Assembly: GCA_905209075.1 (NCBI GenBank)
Contig: CAJLRL010000004.1
Span: 1 to 64,000, forward strand
DNA length: 64,000 bases
Direction: 5' to 3'
DNA from: an uncultured Lachnospiraceae bacterium
GTDB lineage: Bacteria > Bacillota > Clostridia > Lachnospirales > Lachnospiraceae
Under the pieces are notes generated by a model. The model ran no database searches. It was not told the origin of the DNA and saw only the letters and a list, made by a program, of their open reading frames with translations. The translations under genes were made by a program, and so were the position numbers. Positions 33,811 through 41,671 of the stretch are shown here, one piece after another (the stretch's first letter is position 1; each line of letters opens with the position of its first letter).

Positions 33811-34944
33811 TTATGCCATGTCAGGTTTATCCCATAAAGGCAATGTGATGCCGATTCCTTCCTTTACTGCATTTTTGTAGACCTCATGTCCCCATGCAAT
33901 ATCTTCAACCGGCATACCGCCTACAGAGAAGATGATGATTTCATCATCGCTTTCCCTTCCGACATGCTTTCCTGTGATAATGTCAGAGATGTCGATAATA
34001 TCTTCACGTTTTGCAAGTCCTTCATGTACAAGATCTGTGAACAATGAACCAACGATACATACTGTGTCATATGTAGGATAAGGATATTCTTCTTCCCATG
34101 CCTCATATAATGCGTAGTTGTCAACAACCATTTTTGCACGTTTTGCAACAAATTCACGGTTGTCAAATCTTGCCGCTGAAGGCATTGATATAAGAGCACC
34201 TTTTTTTATCCATTCTTCCTTTATTTCAGGGAAAGTGGACACATCGTTGAGGACTGTTGTAGTAAAGCTTACAATATCGCTGTCTCTGACTGCCTCTTCG
34301 TTATCTTTACAAACGATTATTTCTTTCAACTGTGGATATTCGGCCTTTGCCCAGGCTTTAAAGTTCTCTATTGATTTAGAGCCTCTTCCCTTTATCTTTA
34401 ATGTTTCAAGATTCGGGCAGACTGCCATGAATGCTGCAAGAGAAGTTTTTCCCATAACACCGGGTCCGATGATGGAAACAACCTTTGAATCTTTTCTTGC
34501 GAGGTATCTTGCTCCGACACCGGGAATTCCACCCGTGCGGTAAGAACTGATAAGGTTTGCTGACATCATGGCGATCGGTGCACCGGTATCCTTGTCGTTT
34601 AGCATCATCATGAGGATAGAACGCGGAAGACCTTTTTCCTTATTCTCAATGTTTGAACCATACCATTTCATGCCGGCAAGCTGATGGCTTCCGCCAAGGT
34701 ATGCAGGCATCGCCATAAATCTGCGGTCAGGACCATTTTTGGGCATTCCCGGAAACTTGGGATCATCAGGAAACATTATCATGCATCCGTGGGAATTGTG
34801 GTTTTCACCGCCCATCATGTAGTCACCTTTATTTAAGGTAAGGAGAAGATCCTCCATACAGTCTACACATTTAGCCATGTCCTTGACTCCGGCCTTTATC
34901 ATATCCGGCTCTGAAAGATAAAGAAAATCAATTTTTGTATCCAT
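33811..34944 (-). CDS. ornithine cyclodeaminase/mu-crystallin family protein (annotated elsewhere as tyramine oxidase subunit B)
   Basis: The 377-residue protein has the family Rossmann segment V-S-I-I-G-P-G-V-M-G-K-T near 160-171, S-S-Y-R-T-G-G-I-P-G-V-G-A near 135-147, and D-I-V-S-F-T-T-T near 230. Relatives include ornithine cyclodeaminase, alanine dehydrogenase and ketimine reductases. Close relatives in clostridia are often labelled tyramine oxidase subunit B, which rests on thin evidence. AAAGGAGGAATATAACT precedes the ATG. It heads the operon that also encodes the AraC regulator, P-II-like protein and permease. Confidence 0.8.
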   Translation of the reverse strand: MDTKIDFLYLSEPDMIKAGVKDMAKCVDCMEDLLLTLNKGDYMMGGENHNSHGCMIMFPDDPKFPGMPKNGPDRRFMAMPAYLGGSHQLAGMKWYGSNIENKEKGLPRSILMMMLNDKDTGAPIAMMSANLISSYRTGGIPGVGARYLARKDSKVVSIIGPGVMGKTSLAAFMAVCPNLETLKIKGRGSKSIENFKAWAKAEYPQLKEIIVCKDNEEAVRDSDIVSFTTTVLNDVSTFPEIKEEWIKKGALISMPSAARFDNREFVAKRAKMVVDNYALYEAWEEEYPYPTYDTVCIVGSLFTDLVHEGLAKREDIIDISDIITGKHVGRESDDEIIIFSVGGMPVEDIAWGHEVYKNAVKEGIGITLPLWDKPDMA

Positions 34945-34984
34945 AGTTATATTCCTCCTTTACGACTTCTGATCGTTAAAAGAG

Positions 34985-35023
34985 AAAAAAGGCGTCAGAT
35001 ATCATGTACCTGACGCCTTTGTC
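34985..35023 (-). promoter_or_regulatory. leader hairpin A (terminator-like, shared with 38595)
   Basis: On the minus strand GGACAAAGGCGTCAG folds with CTGACGCCTTTTTT. The 5' part GACAAAGGCGTCA is identical to the hairpin in front of the oxidase operon at 38595-38631, and both loops contain ATGAT. It lies 40 bases before the start codon at 34944. Confidence 0.75.
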
Positions 35024-35070
35024 CTCTTTAATTTAGCACATTTTATTTTGAAATTCAACTAGAATTCTTT

Positions 35071-35117
35071 ATTATATTAACGCAGCATACCATATTCGTA
35101 TAGTAAAAAACGATACA
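35071..35117 (-). promoter_or_regulatory. promoter/operator A of the cyclodeaminase-permease operon
   Basis: On the minus strand a palindrome GTATCGT-N5-ACTATAC (35098-35116) is followed by TGCTGC (35082-35087) and TATAAT (35071-35076). No good -35 hexamer is present at the usual distance, which suggests an activator-dependent promoter. The same order of elements is found at 38645-38688. Confidence 0.6.
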
Positions 35118-35170
35118 CGCTTTATTATATAATTTAAACTTCCCCGGAAGATAGGGGAGCTTTTGAAAAT

Positions 35171-36310
35171 CTATTTATTTGGCATAAAACGATCCGGTGC
35201 AAGGGCACTTATATCGACAACCGTTTTTTCGCCATGTATCATTTGTGAGAGCATAAGACCGACAGCAGGTGCGGTTCCGAATCCATGTCCGGTAAAGCCG
35301 CATGCAACAATGAGTCCTTCTGCGTCAGGACATGCACCGATGAAAGGAACACCATCAAATGCCATGTCAAGCCATCCGCACCAGCTTCTTACTATTTTTG
35401 CATCCTTAAGACATGGAATGTAGCTGATAACGGCACGACAGCTGGATGAAAGGGTCATTGAGTTTGTGTAGAGTCTGGATGGATCATCCATATCTGTAAC
35501 TTCCTCATATCCGCATTCCGAACCGAATACAAATGAGCCGTGGTGAGCCTGATGACCATAGAAGTCGGCGGCAGCGGTTCCAAGCATTATGTCAAACATA
35601 TGTGGCTGCATTTCTGTTACAAACATCTCGTCTATGAGCCTTGTCATAGGAAGATCAACACCTACAGTTCTTGCAATCGCACGGCTTTCATATCCGGCAG
35701 CAAGTATTATCTGTTCTCCCTCAAAGATGGTTCCATCATTTAAAATGACCTGGCGGACCTTTCCACGGACTTTTTTAAGAGATGCAACGTTTGCATCTGT
35801 GTAATATGAAACACCAAGTTCAAGTGAACGCTTATAATAGCCAAGTGTGGTTGTAAGTGGATTTGCATGTCCGTCTGTAGGACACCAGCTTGCACCTATT
35901 ATTTCGTCCGAAAGATAAGGGCAGATTTCCTGTACTTCTTTTGCATCAACCATTTCAACGCCAAGTCCGACTTTTTTTGCATTGTCGGCAAGAGTTTTCA
36001 GCTTCTTTAAATGTTCTTCTGTCTTTCCAAGTCTTAAGTTACCTTTTTGAGTATATTCAACATCGACACCGAGTTCTTCTGAAAGTGTAGGCCACAGATG
36101 TTCTATTCCATACATGGCATAAGGAAGTTCTCTTACATCACGGCCTGACTGGCGGACACCTCCGCCATTACGGCAGCTTCCACCATGTCCAATGCTTTTT
36201 GTGGACTCAAGAACGATCACGTTTTTTGTACCGGACTTTGCAAGATAGTATGCGGTGGCACATCCGACGATGCCGCCGCCGATGATAATTACGTCTGCAG
36301 TTTTATTCAT
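35171..36310 (-). CDS. FAD-dependent amino acid/amine oxidoreductase (DAO family), catalytic subunit
   Basis: From ATG 36310 the product has about 379 residues. The N-terminal FAD site is I-I-G-G-G-I-V-G-C-A-T-A-Y-Y-L-A, followed by G-G-S-C-R-N-G-G-G-V-R-Q near 45. The C-terminal F-T-G-H-G-F-G-T-A-P-A closes the flavin pocket. It resembles the beta subunits of sarcosine oxidase, HcnC and octopine/nopaline oxidase. An upstream GTG (36319) is possible. The ATG overlaps the end of the BFD-type gene, so the subunits are translationally coupled. The substrate is probably an N-substituted or cyclic amino acid (inference). Confidence 0.85.
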   Translation of the reverse strand: MNKTADVIIIGGGIVGCATAYYLAKSGTKNVIVLESTKSIGHGGSCRNGGGVRQSGRDVRELPYAMYGIEHLWPTLSEELGVDVEYTQKGNLRLGKTEEHLKKLKTLADNAKKVGLGVEMVDAKEVQEICPYLSDEIIGASWCPTDGHANPLTTTLGYYKRSLELGVSYYTDANVASLKKVRGKVRQVILNDGTIFEGEQIILAAGYESRAIARTVGVDLPMTRLIDEMFVTEMQPHMFDIMLGTAAADFYGHQAHHGSFVFGSECGYEEVTDMDDPSRLYTNSMTLSSSCRAVISYIPCLKDAKIVRSWCGWLDMAFDGVPFIGACPDAEGLIVACGFTGHGFGTAPAVGLMLSQMIHGEKTVVDISALAPDRFMPNK

Positions 36311-36635
36311 GTTTGCCACCTAAATCCTTTCCTAAAATCTCCATCTCTATAGGTCTCATAGGGGCTCTTGCGCTTGCAGGCTCCACATAGCCGGGAGCTT
36401 CTTTAAGCTCGGCAGCCATAATTGATTTTACGAGGCGGCTGCATGTCTGACCCTGGCAGAGCCCCATTCCGTTTCTTAAATATCTTCGCATTTCTTCTAT
36501 GGTAAATATTCCTTCGTGGACAGCGCGGCGGATCTCACCTTTTGTGACTTCCTCGCACCTGCACACCAACAATCCGTCATCCGGTCCCGGAATAAATTCT
36601 CCGATTTCTTCTAATTTCTGTCTGATATCAATCAT
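36303..36635 (-). CDS. BFD-type [2Fe-2S] subunit of the dehydrogenase complex
   Basis: The 110-residue protein contains L-V-C-R-C-E-E-V-T near residue 24 and G-L-C-Q-G-Q-T-C near 57, the four-Cys pattern of BFD-like [2Fe-2S] domains (C-x-C ... C-x4-C). In related HcnB/OoxA-type proteins this domain is fused to the flavoprotein; here it is separate. AAGGAGGCCGTATT precedes the ATG, and it overlaps genes on both sides. It should pass electrons from the DAO subunit to the FAD/NAD subunit. Confidence 0.85.
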   Translation of the reverse strand: MIDIRQKLEEIGEFIPGPDDGLLVCRCEEVTKGEIRRAVHEGIFTIEEMRRYLRNGMGLCQGQTCSRLVKSIMAAELKEAPGYVEPASARAPMRPIEMEILGKDLGGKHE

Positions 36636-38224
36636 AATACGGCCTCCTTTTTAGCTCTGTAGAAACGTGCTTTCATGAGCATGTCGTTTGGAACTTTTAT
36701 AGTGAGCAGATTTGTGTGGTCAAAAACAGGTGCAGTGCGGACTTTTGTGACTTCACATTCACATATTTCCTTACCGTCACGACCGCAGGCAATACCTTTA
36801 TCACCAACTTCCGGAAGCGGCATAAATTCATATGGCATAGTAACTTCGCCGTAACCCGGTGCAACATCCTCTTCGACAAGGAATATAGCCTGGCCTGAAC
36901 AGCTTGCAACGCACATTCCGCATCCGATACATTCGTGGTCATTATCGACAACAGGAAGGGAGGTGATATTGCTTCCGATAGTAATACACCCGCGCTTGCA
37001 TGCATCCTGACAAGGGTTACAAGGGATATTTTGAGTACATTCCATAACAGGGTGTATTTTTCTTTGCTTTGTGACACCAGGAAAACGTCCAATCTCATCA
37101 TCACCGACAAATCCGTTTACGAGAAGACTCTGTGAAATATCTATGCCTTCCTCGGTTTTTTCAATCTTCTTGCCTCTGTTGCATGGGGCAAACATTCCCT
37201 GACGGAGTGTATCAAGCTGGGCTTCAAGCTCTTTGATACGGCTTTCTTTTTCATCTGTCTTTGCAAAACCGAGGTATTCAGCGATCGTGATACCGCTTAT
37301 ACGGCCTTCTATCATGGCTGAGCTTGCTTCCTCGATACCGGAAACATCGCCGGCAGCATAAAGACCGGGAACACTTGTCTGGCCTTCCTCGTCGCAGTCA
37401 GGAACGAAGCCTCCTTTTGTATCTTTCATTTTACAGCCTGCCTGGTCAAGAAGCTGTGACATAGGAGAAAGTCCTACAGCAAGGCATATAGTATCTACAT
37501 CGAAGTGTTTTTCGGTTCCCGGAATAATTTTCCAGTCAGGTCCGACCTGGCCGATCGTAACACCGGTTACATATTCATCACCTTCAGCTTCTATGATCGT
37601 ATGCGAAAGATAGAAAGGAACACCGCAACGTGCAACTTTGGCAGCATGTACACCATAGCCACCGATCCGTGGTGCAGCATCACAAAGTGCGACGACTTCA
37701 CATCCGGCCTGCATGAGCTGGAAACTTACAACCAGACCAACGTTTCCGGAACCAAGCATCAGAACTCGTTTGCCGGGAAGGATATGATGGAGATTCATCA
37801 TTGTCTGGGCAGCGCCGGCACCGATAACACCCGGAAGAGTCCAGCCTTTGAAATTTACCATATTTTCTGAAGCACCTGTTGCGATAAGTATGCTGTCGCC
37901 TTTGAAATGTTTGATTTCTTCACCGATCTTTACAGTGATTTCTTTATCAGGATAAAGACCAACGACTGTTGCGTTAAGTACAACTTCAACTCCGTATTTT
38001 TCGGCCTCGGCGAGAAGCTCCTCACCGATCTTGAAACCTCTTATTTTAGCTTTGTGTTCTTTTGAACCAAAGAATTTATGTATCTGTTTAAAAAGCTGTC
38101 CGCCTGGTCTTGCGTTTTCATCAAATACGATAGGTTTAACTCCGCATTTTGCAGCTTCGATCGCTGCTGAAAGTCCGGCAGGACCGGCACCGACAACTAT
38201 CATATCATAACGTCTGATTTTCAT
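36632..38224 (-). CDS. FAD/NAD(P)-binding oxidoreductase with C-terminal 2[4Fe-4S] ferredoxin domain
   Basis: From ATG 38224 (AAAGGAGGCGTGATT upstream; a GTG at 38230 is an alternative) the product has 530 residues. The first dinucleotide fold is V-V-G-A-G-P-A-G-L-S-A-A near 10-21, the second is M-L-G-S-G-N-V-G-L-V near 155, and Y-A-A-G-D-V-S-G is near 293. Residues about 400-465 carry C-N-P-C-Q-D-A-C and C-I-G-C-G-M-C-V-A-S-C, two 4Fe-4S clusters. This added ferredoxin module suggests electrons go to ferredoxin or a membrane acceptor. It partners the genes on both sides. Confidence 0.87.
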   Translation of the reverse strand: MKIRRYDMIVVGAGPAGLSAAIEAAKCGVKPIVFDENARPGGQLFKQIHKFFGSKEHKAKIRGFKIGEELLAEAEKYGVEVVLNATVVGLYPDKEITVKIGEEIKHFKGDSILIATGASENMVNFKGWTLPGVIGAGAAQTMMNLHHILPGKRVLMLGSGNVGLVVSFQLMQAGCEVVALCDAAPRIGGYGVHAAKVARCGVPFYLSHTIIEAEGDEYVTGVTIGQVGPDWKIIPGTEKHFDVDTICLAVGLSPMSQLLDQAGCKMKDTKGGFVPDCDEEGQTSVPGLYAAGDVSGIEEASSAMIEGRISGITIAEYLGFAKTDEKESRIKELEAQLDTLRQGMFAPCNRGKKIEKTEEGIDISQSLLVNGFVGDDEIGRFPGVTKQRKIHPVMECTQNIPCNPCQDACKRGCITIGSNITSLPVVDNDHECIGCGMCVASCSGQAIFLVEEDVAPGYGEVTMPYEFMPLPEVGDKGIACGRDGKEICECEVTKVRTAPVFDHTNLLTIKVPNDMLMKARFYRAKKEAVL

Positions 38225-38226
38225 AA

Positions 38227-38541
38227 TCACGCCTCCTTTGCACTTACACCATATTGTGTTTCGACCTTCATACCGGCTTCAAGAGGGGTAATGCAGGTCC
38301 TTACGTTTGGCTTGCCATTTACGATCATAACGCAGTCTGTACATCTTCCGATCGCACAGAAGACACCGCGCGGTTCATGTGTTTTGGCTGTGTAGCGGTG
38401 TACCATTACACCATTTACTTTAAGGGCGGCCATGATAGGCTCTCCTTCAAGACCTTCCATTGGAGTCCCATTATAATAAAACTTTACCATTTTTCCTTCA
38501 GGACTAGGTCCTAAAATAGGGTGGTTTTCTATTCTTCCCAT
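38227..38541 (-). CDS. plant-type [2Fe-2S] small subunit (HcnA-like)
   Basis: The 104-residue protein has F-C-A-I-G-R-C-T-D-C near residue 57 and a fourth Cys in V-R-T-C about 12 residues later, a [2Fe-2S] ferredoxin-like site as in HcnA or the sarcosine oxidase alpha N-terminus. AAGGAGGATCGGATT precedes the ATG. It is the first gene of the four-gene dehydrogenase operon and its stop overlaps the GTG of the next gene. Confidence 0.87.
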   Translation of the reverse strand: MGRIENHPILGPSPEGKMVKFYYNGTPMEGLEGEPIMAALKVNGVMVHRYTAKTHEPRGVFCAIGRCTDCVMIVNGKPNVRTCITPLEAGMKVETQYGVSAKEA

Positions 38542-38594
38542 AATCCGATCCTCCTTGTGTACTATTGCAATAAATTTAAATTAATCTAAATAAC

Positions 38595-38631
38595 AAAAAA
38601 GGCATCAATCATCTGGATTGACGCCTTTGTC
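38595..38631 (-). promoter_or_regulatory. leader hairpin B (terminator-like, shared with 34985)
   Basis: On the minus strand GACAAAGGCGTCAAT pairs with ATTGATGCC and runs into TTTTTT. It lies only about 15 bases after the predicted transcription start. The sequence of the 5' arm matches hairpin A exactly over 13 bases. Confidence 0.75.
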
Positions 38632-38644
38632 TTAACTGGCTCCT

Positions 38645-38688
38645 ATTATAAATGCAGCAATTCTTCCTGTATTGTAAAAAACGATACA
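38645..38688 (-). promoter_or_regulatory. promoter/operator B of the oxidase operon
   Basis: Palindrome GTATCGT-N5-ACAATAC within 38668-38688, then TGCTGC (38654-38659) and TATAAT (38645-38650). The palindrome centre would be about 41 bases before the start point, a usual place for class II activators. It shares 15 contiguous bases with operator A. Confidence 0.62.
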
Positions 38689-38792
38689 ACAGTTTACCGT
38701 CAAGACCACCTATGGTGGAACTGGATCTGAGTGAGCCGAAATAAAATGACATGATGCTATGTATTATGATTTTAATGCATAGTATTACTTAG

Positions 38793-38839
38793 AAAATGTG
38801 CAGATACTTATTGAGTATCTGCACATTTTTTGGTAAAAT
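38793..38839 (+). promoter_or_regulatory. fic promoter overlapping a perfect 16-bp hairpin
   Basis: AAAATGTGCAGATACT (38793-38808) and its exact complement (38814-38829) enclose a five-base loop and run into a T-stretch. TTGAGT (38811-38816) and TAAAAT (38834-38839) with a 17-base spacer form a promoter whose -35 lies in the hairpin. It may be an operator for fic or a terminator of an upstream transcript. Confidence 0.55.
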
Positions 38840-38860
38840 ATATGCAGAAAGGAGAAAAAT

Positions 38861-39919
38861 ATGCATATATTTGACTATTCTTTTTTAGATGAGGGCTTAT
38901 TACCAGCTGAGATAGTTAATCTTACAGCAACGATTGCTGCATTTAATGCTATATCAGATACACGCAAAGAAAGCAATAAAAGTATATATACGGAGCTGGA
39001 AAAGATTGCCAGAGTACAGTCAGTTAAAGGTTCTAATGCGATAGAAGGTATTGTTACAACAGACGCACGTATAAAGCAGATAGTTGATGGGGACAGTGAG
39101 CCTCTTAATCATGACGAGCGCGAGATCGCAGGATATAGGGATGCACTGGATGAGATACATTCTAATCATGATCAAATGTCGTTTAGTGAAAATATGATTC
39201 TGCATATACATGAAACTATGACAAGTCTTGCAGGATATGAGCTGTCAGGAAAATATAAAACGGAAGACAATCTGATAATGGAGATTGATGAAAGAGGAAG
39301 ACGTAGAGTTCGTTTTACACCTGTTTCTGCCGCAGAGACAGGAGAGGCAATGCAGCAGCTTGTACTTGCATATATGGATGCAAGGGATAACCCTAAAATA
39401 AACAAATTGTTACTGATTCCATGTGTGATATTGGATTTTTTGTGTATACACCCGTTTTCTGATGGCAACGGCAGAGTATCCAGATTATTATCATTATTTT
39501 TACTTTATAAAAGTGGATATGATGTTGGAAAATATGTATCTTTTGAGGAACAGATTAATGACTCAAAGGATTTTTATTACGAGGCATTGCAGGAGTCATC
39601 AATAGGGTGGCATACAAATGAGAATTCATATTTTGAATATATTAAAAATTTCTTGTCGATGCTTTATAAATGTTACAAAGAACTGGATAAGAGATTTTCT
39701 GTGGTAAACGGGAAAAAACTTAAAAAAACAGAAAGAGTTGAGCAGACTGTTTTAAACAGCGTGCTTCCGGTTTCAAAAGCCGAAATTTGTGGTATCCTTC
39801 CGGATGTGAGCCCGTCTACAGTAGAAGCTGTGCTCGGCAAAATGGTAAAGACAGGCTCTGTTATGAAATTAGGAAAGGCAAGGGCAACGAAATATGTCAA
39901 TGCAAAATATATCAAATAA
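38861..39919 (+). CDS. Fic-family protein (AMP-transferase type)
   Basis: The 352-residue protein has the Fic active motif H-P-F-S-D-G-N-G-R-V near residue 199. An N-terminal Fic_N region carries S-V-K-G-S-N-A-I-E-G near 54-63, which fits the autoinhibitory (S/T)-x3-E-(G/N) helix of class II Fic proteins. A C-terminal winged-helix segment follows. Known members transfer AMP to target proteins, often in stress or toxin-antitoxin settings. AAAGGAGAAAAAT precedes the ATG. No separate antitoxin gene is adjacent, as expected for class II. Confidence 0.92.
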   Translation: MHIFDYSFLDEGLLPAEIVNLTATIAAFNAISDTRKESNKSIYTELEKIARVQSVKGSNAIEGIVTTDARIKQIVDGDSEPLNHDEREIAGYRDALDEIHSNHDQMSFSENMILHIHETMTSLAGYELSGKYKTEDNLIMEIDERGRRRVRFTPVSAAETGEAMQQLVLAYMDARDNPKINKLLLIPCVILDFLCIHPFSDGNGRVSRLLSLFLLYKSGYDVGKYVSFEEQINDSKDFYYEALQESSIGWHTNENSYFEYIKNFLSMLYKCYKELDKRFSVVNGKKLKKTERVEQTVLNSVLPVSKAEICGILPDVSPSTVEAVLGKMVKTGSVMKLGKARATKYVNAKYIK

Positions 39920-39944
39920 ATAATTATCTAAAACTAACTAATAA

Positions 39945-40017
39945 AAACTTCTCACACCAGTTTGTGCCAGCCCCCCGCCCTGGGACAGCGCACGGCACAA
40001 ACTGGTGTGGGAAGTTT
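39945..40017. repeat. long inverted repeat with GC-rich loop
   Basis: Arms of 24 bases (39945-39968 and 39994-40017) match with one mismatch and contain CACACCAGTTTGTGCC / GGCACAAACTGGTGTG. The 25-base loop is much richer in G and C than the surroundings. It follows fic and could serve as a terminator on either strand or be a small mobile palindrome. A second GGTGTTTG/CAAACGCC hairpin follows at about 40038. Confidence 0.75.
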
Positions 40018-40107
40018 GAGTAACTAAAAAACTATGCGGTGTTTGGCATTTCGCAAACGCCTAAAAACTGTTTTGATAATAAGGAAATTTTAGGGTAGAA
40101 TAGCGTC

Positions 40108-40584
40108 ATGAGAATAATATTTTTTGATGTAGATGGAACATTAAGCTCTCCATGCTACAATGTGGATGGAAAACTTCAGATAGGAATGTCAGATGAAAAA
40201 TGGGCATGGTACTGCGATCATTACAGGGAGGATGCATACAGATGGTGTAAACCGGTGCCGCAGGTAAAGGATTATGCGATAAAGGCAAAGGCTGCCGGGG
40301 CGAAGCTATATGTGCTTACGACCTCCGGCACACAGATTGAAACGATCGCAAAGAAAAAATTTCTGGACGAAAAATATCCGGGCATATTTGATGATGTATA
40401 CTCAGTTTTGCATGATGATGACAAATGTCCTTTCATATTAAAAAAAGCGGCACAACTTAATGCCACACCGCAGGAATGTGAACTTGTGGAGGATACTTAC
40501 AGGATACTTCTGCAGACTGTCGTTGCAGGAATAAAATCAACACACATCTCAACAATACTTACAATGGATGATAACGCACAGTAA
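40108..40584 (+). CDS. HAD-superfamily hydrolase
   Basis: The 158-residue protein starts M-R-I-I-F-F-D-V-D-G-T-L, the HAD nucleophile motif (D8, D10). It has V-L-T-T-S-G-T as motif II near 69-75, a Lys near 90-92 and L-V-E-D-T near 126-130 as motif IV. It lacks a large cap domain, so it is a small phosphatase of unknown substrate. The start codon overlaps no clear Shine-Dalgarno beyond AGGG at 40090. It is monocistronic and ends before a terminator. Confidence 0.78.
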   Translation: MRIIFFDVDGTLSSPCYNVDGKLQIGMSDEKWAWYCDHYREDAYRWCKPVPQVKDYAIKAKAAGAKLYVLTTSGTQIETIAKKKFLDEKYPGIFDDVYSVLHDDDKCPFILKKAAQLNATPQECELVEDTYRILLQTVVAGIKSTHISTILTMDDNAQ

Positions 40585-40600
40585 AAAAGCGCAAAAAAAT

Positions 40601-40672
40601 ACACCGGCTTTTATTGAATATATATGAGTTTACTTATCATATAGAATAACTTCAATCTGAGCCGGTGTTTTG
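40601..40672. terminator. terminator between convergent genes
   Basis: ACACCGGCTTTTA and GAGCCGGTGTTTTG form a stem with a large loop, T-rich on the plus side. It separates the HAD gene from the convergent XRE gene. Confidence 0.6.
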
Positions 40673-40695
40673 TTTAAATTGGGGAAAAATAAGAA

Positions 40696-41043
40696 TCATT
40701 TAGCCGGATCGGGCATCTCAAGAATTTTGCGAACAGCATCCTGCATCTGGGGTCGCATCCTGTAGTGCTCAAGCATGACGCGTTCATCTTTACTGAGTTT
40801 GACCTCTCTGCCGCTTTTTTTCTGAAGAAAAGTAAAATTGATATCTGGGATTTTGTATATCTCGCACAGAATCAGAAATTTATCAGCAGAGGGGGGATTC
40901 TGATTGCTTTCCCATCCGTAGATCGTCTTTTCCGATATGTAAATATCGTAATCTTCCAATCGGGCTTTTACATCACGAACTTTGAGATTATTTAAGCGCC
41001 GATAGTATTTTAACATTTTGCCGAGAGTTTCATTGGTACTCAT
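40696..41043 (-). CDS. XRE-family helix-turn-helix regulator
   Basis: The 115-residue protein has an N-terminal Cro/CI helix-turn-helix: L-G-K-M-L-K-Y-Y-R-R-L-N-N-L-K-V-R-D-V near 7-25 and I-S-E-K-T-I-Y-G-W-E-S-N near 36-47. A short C-terminal helical part ends in P-D-P-A-K. AGGAGGTTTAT precedes the ATG. It is divergent from the flagellar cluster, so it might regulate flgM; no direct evidence supports this. Confidence 0.82.
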   Translation of the reverse strand: MSTNETLGKMLKYYRRLNNLKVRDVKARLEDYDIYISEKTIYGWESNQNPPSADKFLILCEIYKIPDINFTFLQKKSGREVKLSKDERVMLEHYRMRPQMQDAVRKILEMPDPAK

Positions 41044-41248
41044 ATAAACCTCCTAACATGCACGTAATTATTATGTAATATTAGATGTAAAAATATTTAT
41101 CAACAATTATTTCTTGAATATAAGGAAAAGGATTTACCACGCAGAATAAAAGCAAAAATCATTCTGATATAAATAGAAATTATAGATAGGCTCTATTGTA
41201 GTTGGAAGGCAGCAGCCGGAACATGTGCAAAAAATTGTGGTAAGACAC

Positions 41249-41275
41249 TAAAGAAATTGAGAATTCTTCCGATAC
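41249..41275 (+). promoter_or_regulatory. sigma-28 (FliA/SigD) promoter of flgM operon
   Basis: TAAA (41249-41252), a 15-base spacer and TCCGATAC (41268-41275), a near-perfect flagellar late-class promoter, 45 bases before flgM. Confidence 0.82.
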
Positions 41276-41319
41276 ATATTGCAAGAAAGCTTATTTCAAG
41301 GAAGAAAGGAGATGCTGTT

Positions 41320-41595
41320 ATGCGTGTAGATGCATATAATCAGGTGGCACATTTATATGGTGTCCAGCAGACAACAAAAGTACAGAAAACAAATGGCACA
41401 GGCAGGACATCTGATCAAGTGTCTATCTCACAGGCCGGCAGGGATTACCAGGTCGCTAAAAAGGCAGTATCAGAAGCTTCAGACATCAGGGAAGACAAAG
41501 TCGCTCAACTTAAAAACATGGTAGAGTCTGGCCAGTATCAGGTCAGCGGAGATGATTTCGCCAGCAGATTACTGGAGAAATATAACTCACTATAG
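41320..41595 (+). CDS. flgM: anti-sigma-28 factor FlgM
   Basis: From ATG 41320 (AAAGGAGATGCTGTT upstream) the product has 91 residues. The middle has D-Q-V-S-I-S-Q-A-G-R-D-Y (typical V-x-I-S-x-x-A) and the C-terminal helix R-E-D-K-V-A-Q-L-K-N-M-V-E-S-G-Q-Y binds the sigma factor. It holds FliA/SigD until the hook is complete and FlgM is exported. It begins the late flagellar operon flgM-flgN-flgK-flgK-flgL. Confidence 0.9.
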   Translation: MRVDAYNQVAHLYGVQQTTKVQKTNGTGRTSDQVSISQAGRDYQVAKKAVSEASDIREDKVAQLKNMVESGQYQVSGDDFASRLLEKYNSL

Positions 41596-41671
41596 TATTA
41601 AAGAAAGGCAGACAAAAGTGGCGTTGAAATAAGCAGATTTAGACGTCTACAGTCTGGAATGAGGATTTGGT

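Noticed and set aside
36697..37110. 137-residue frame antisense/out of frame within the FAD oxidoreductase gene
   Set aside because: Shadow frame of a well-supported coding region with no family similarity.
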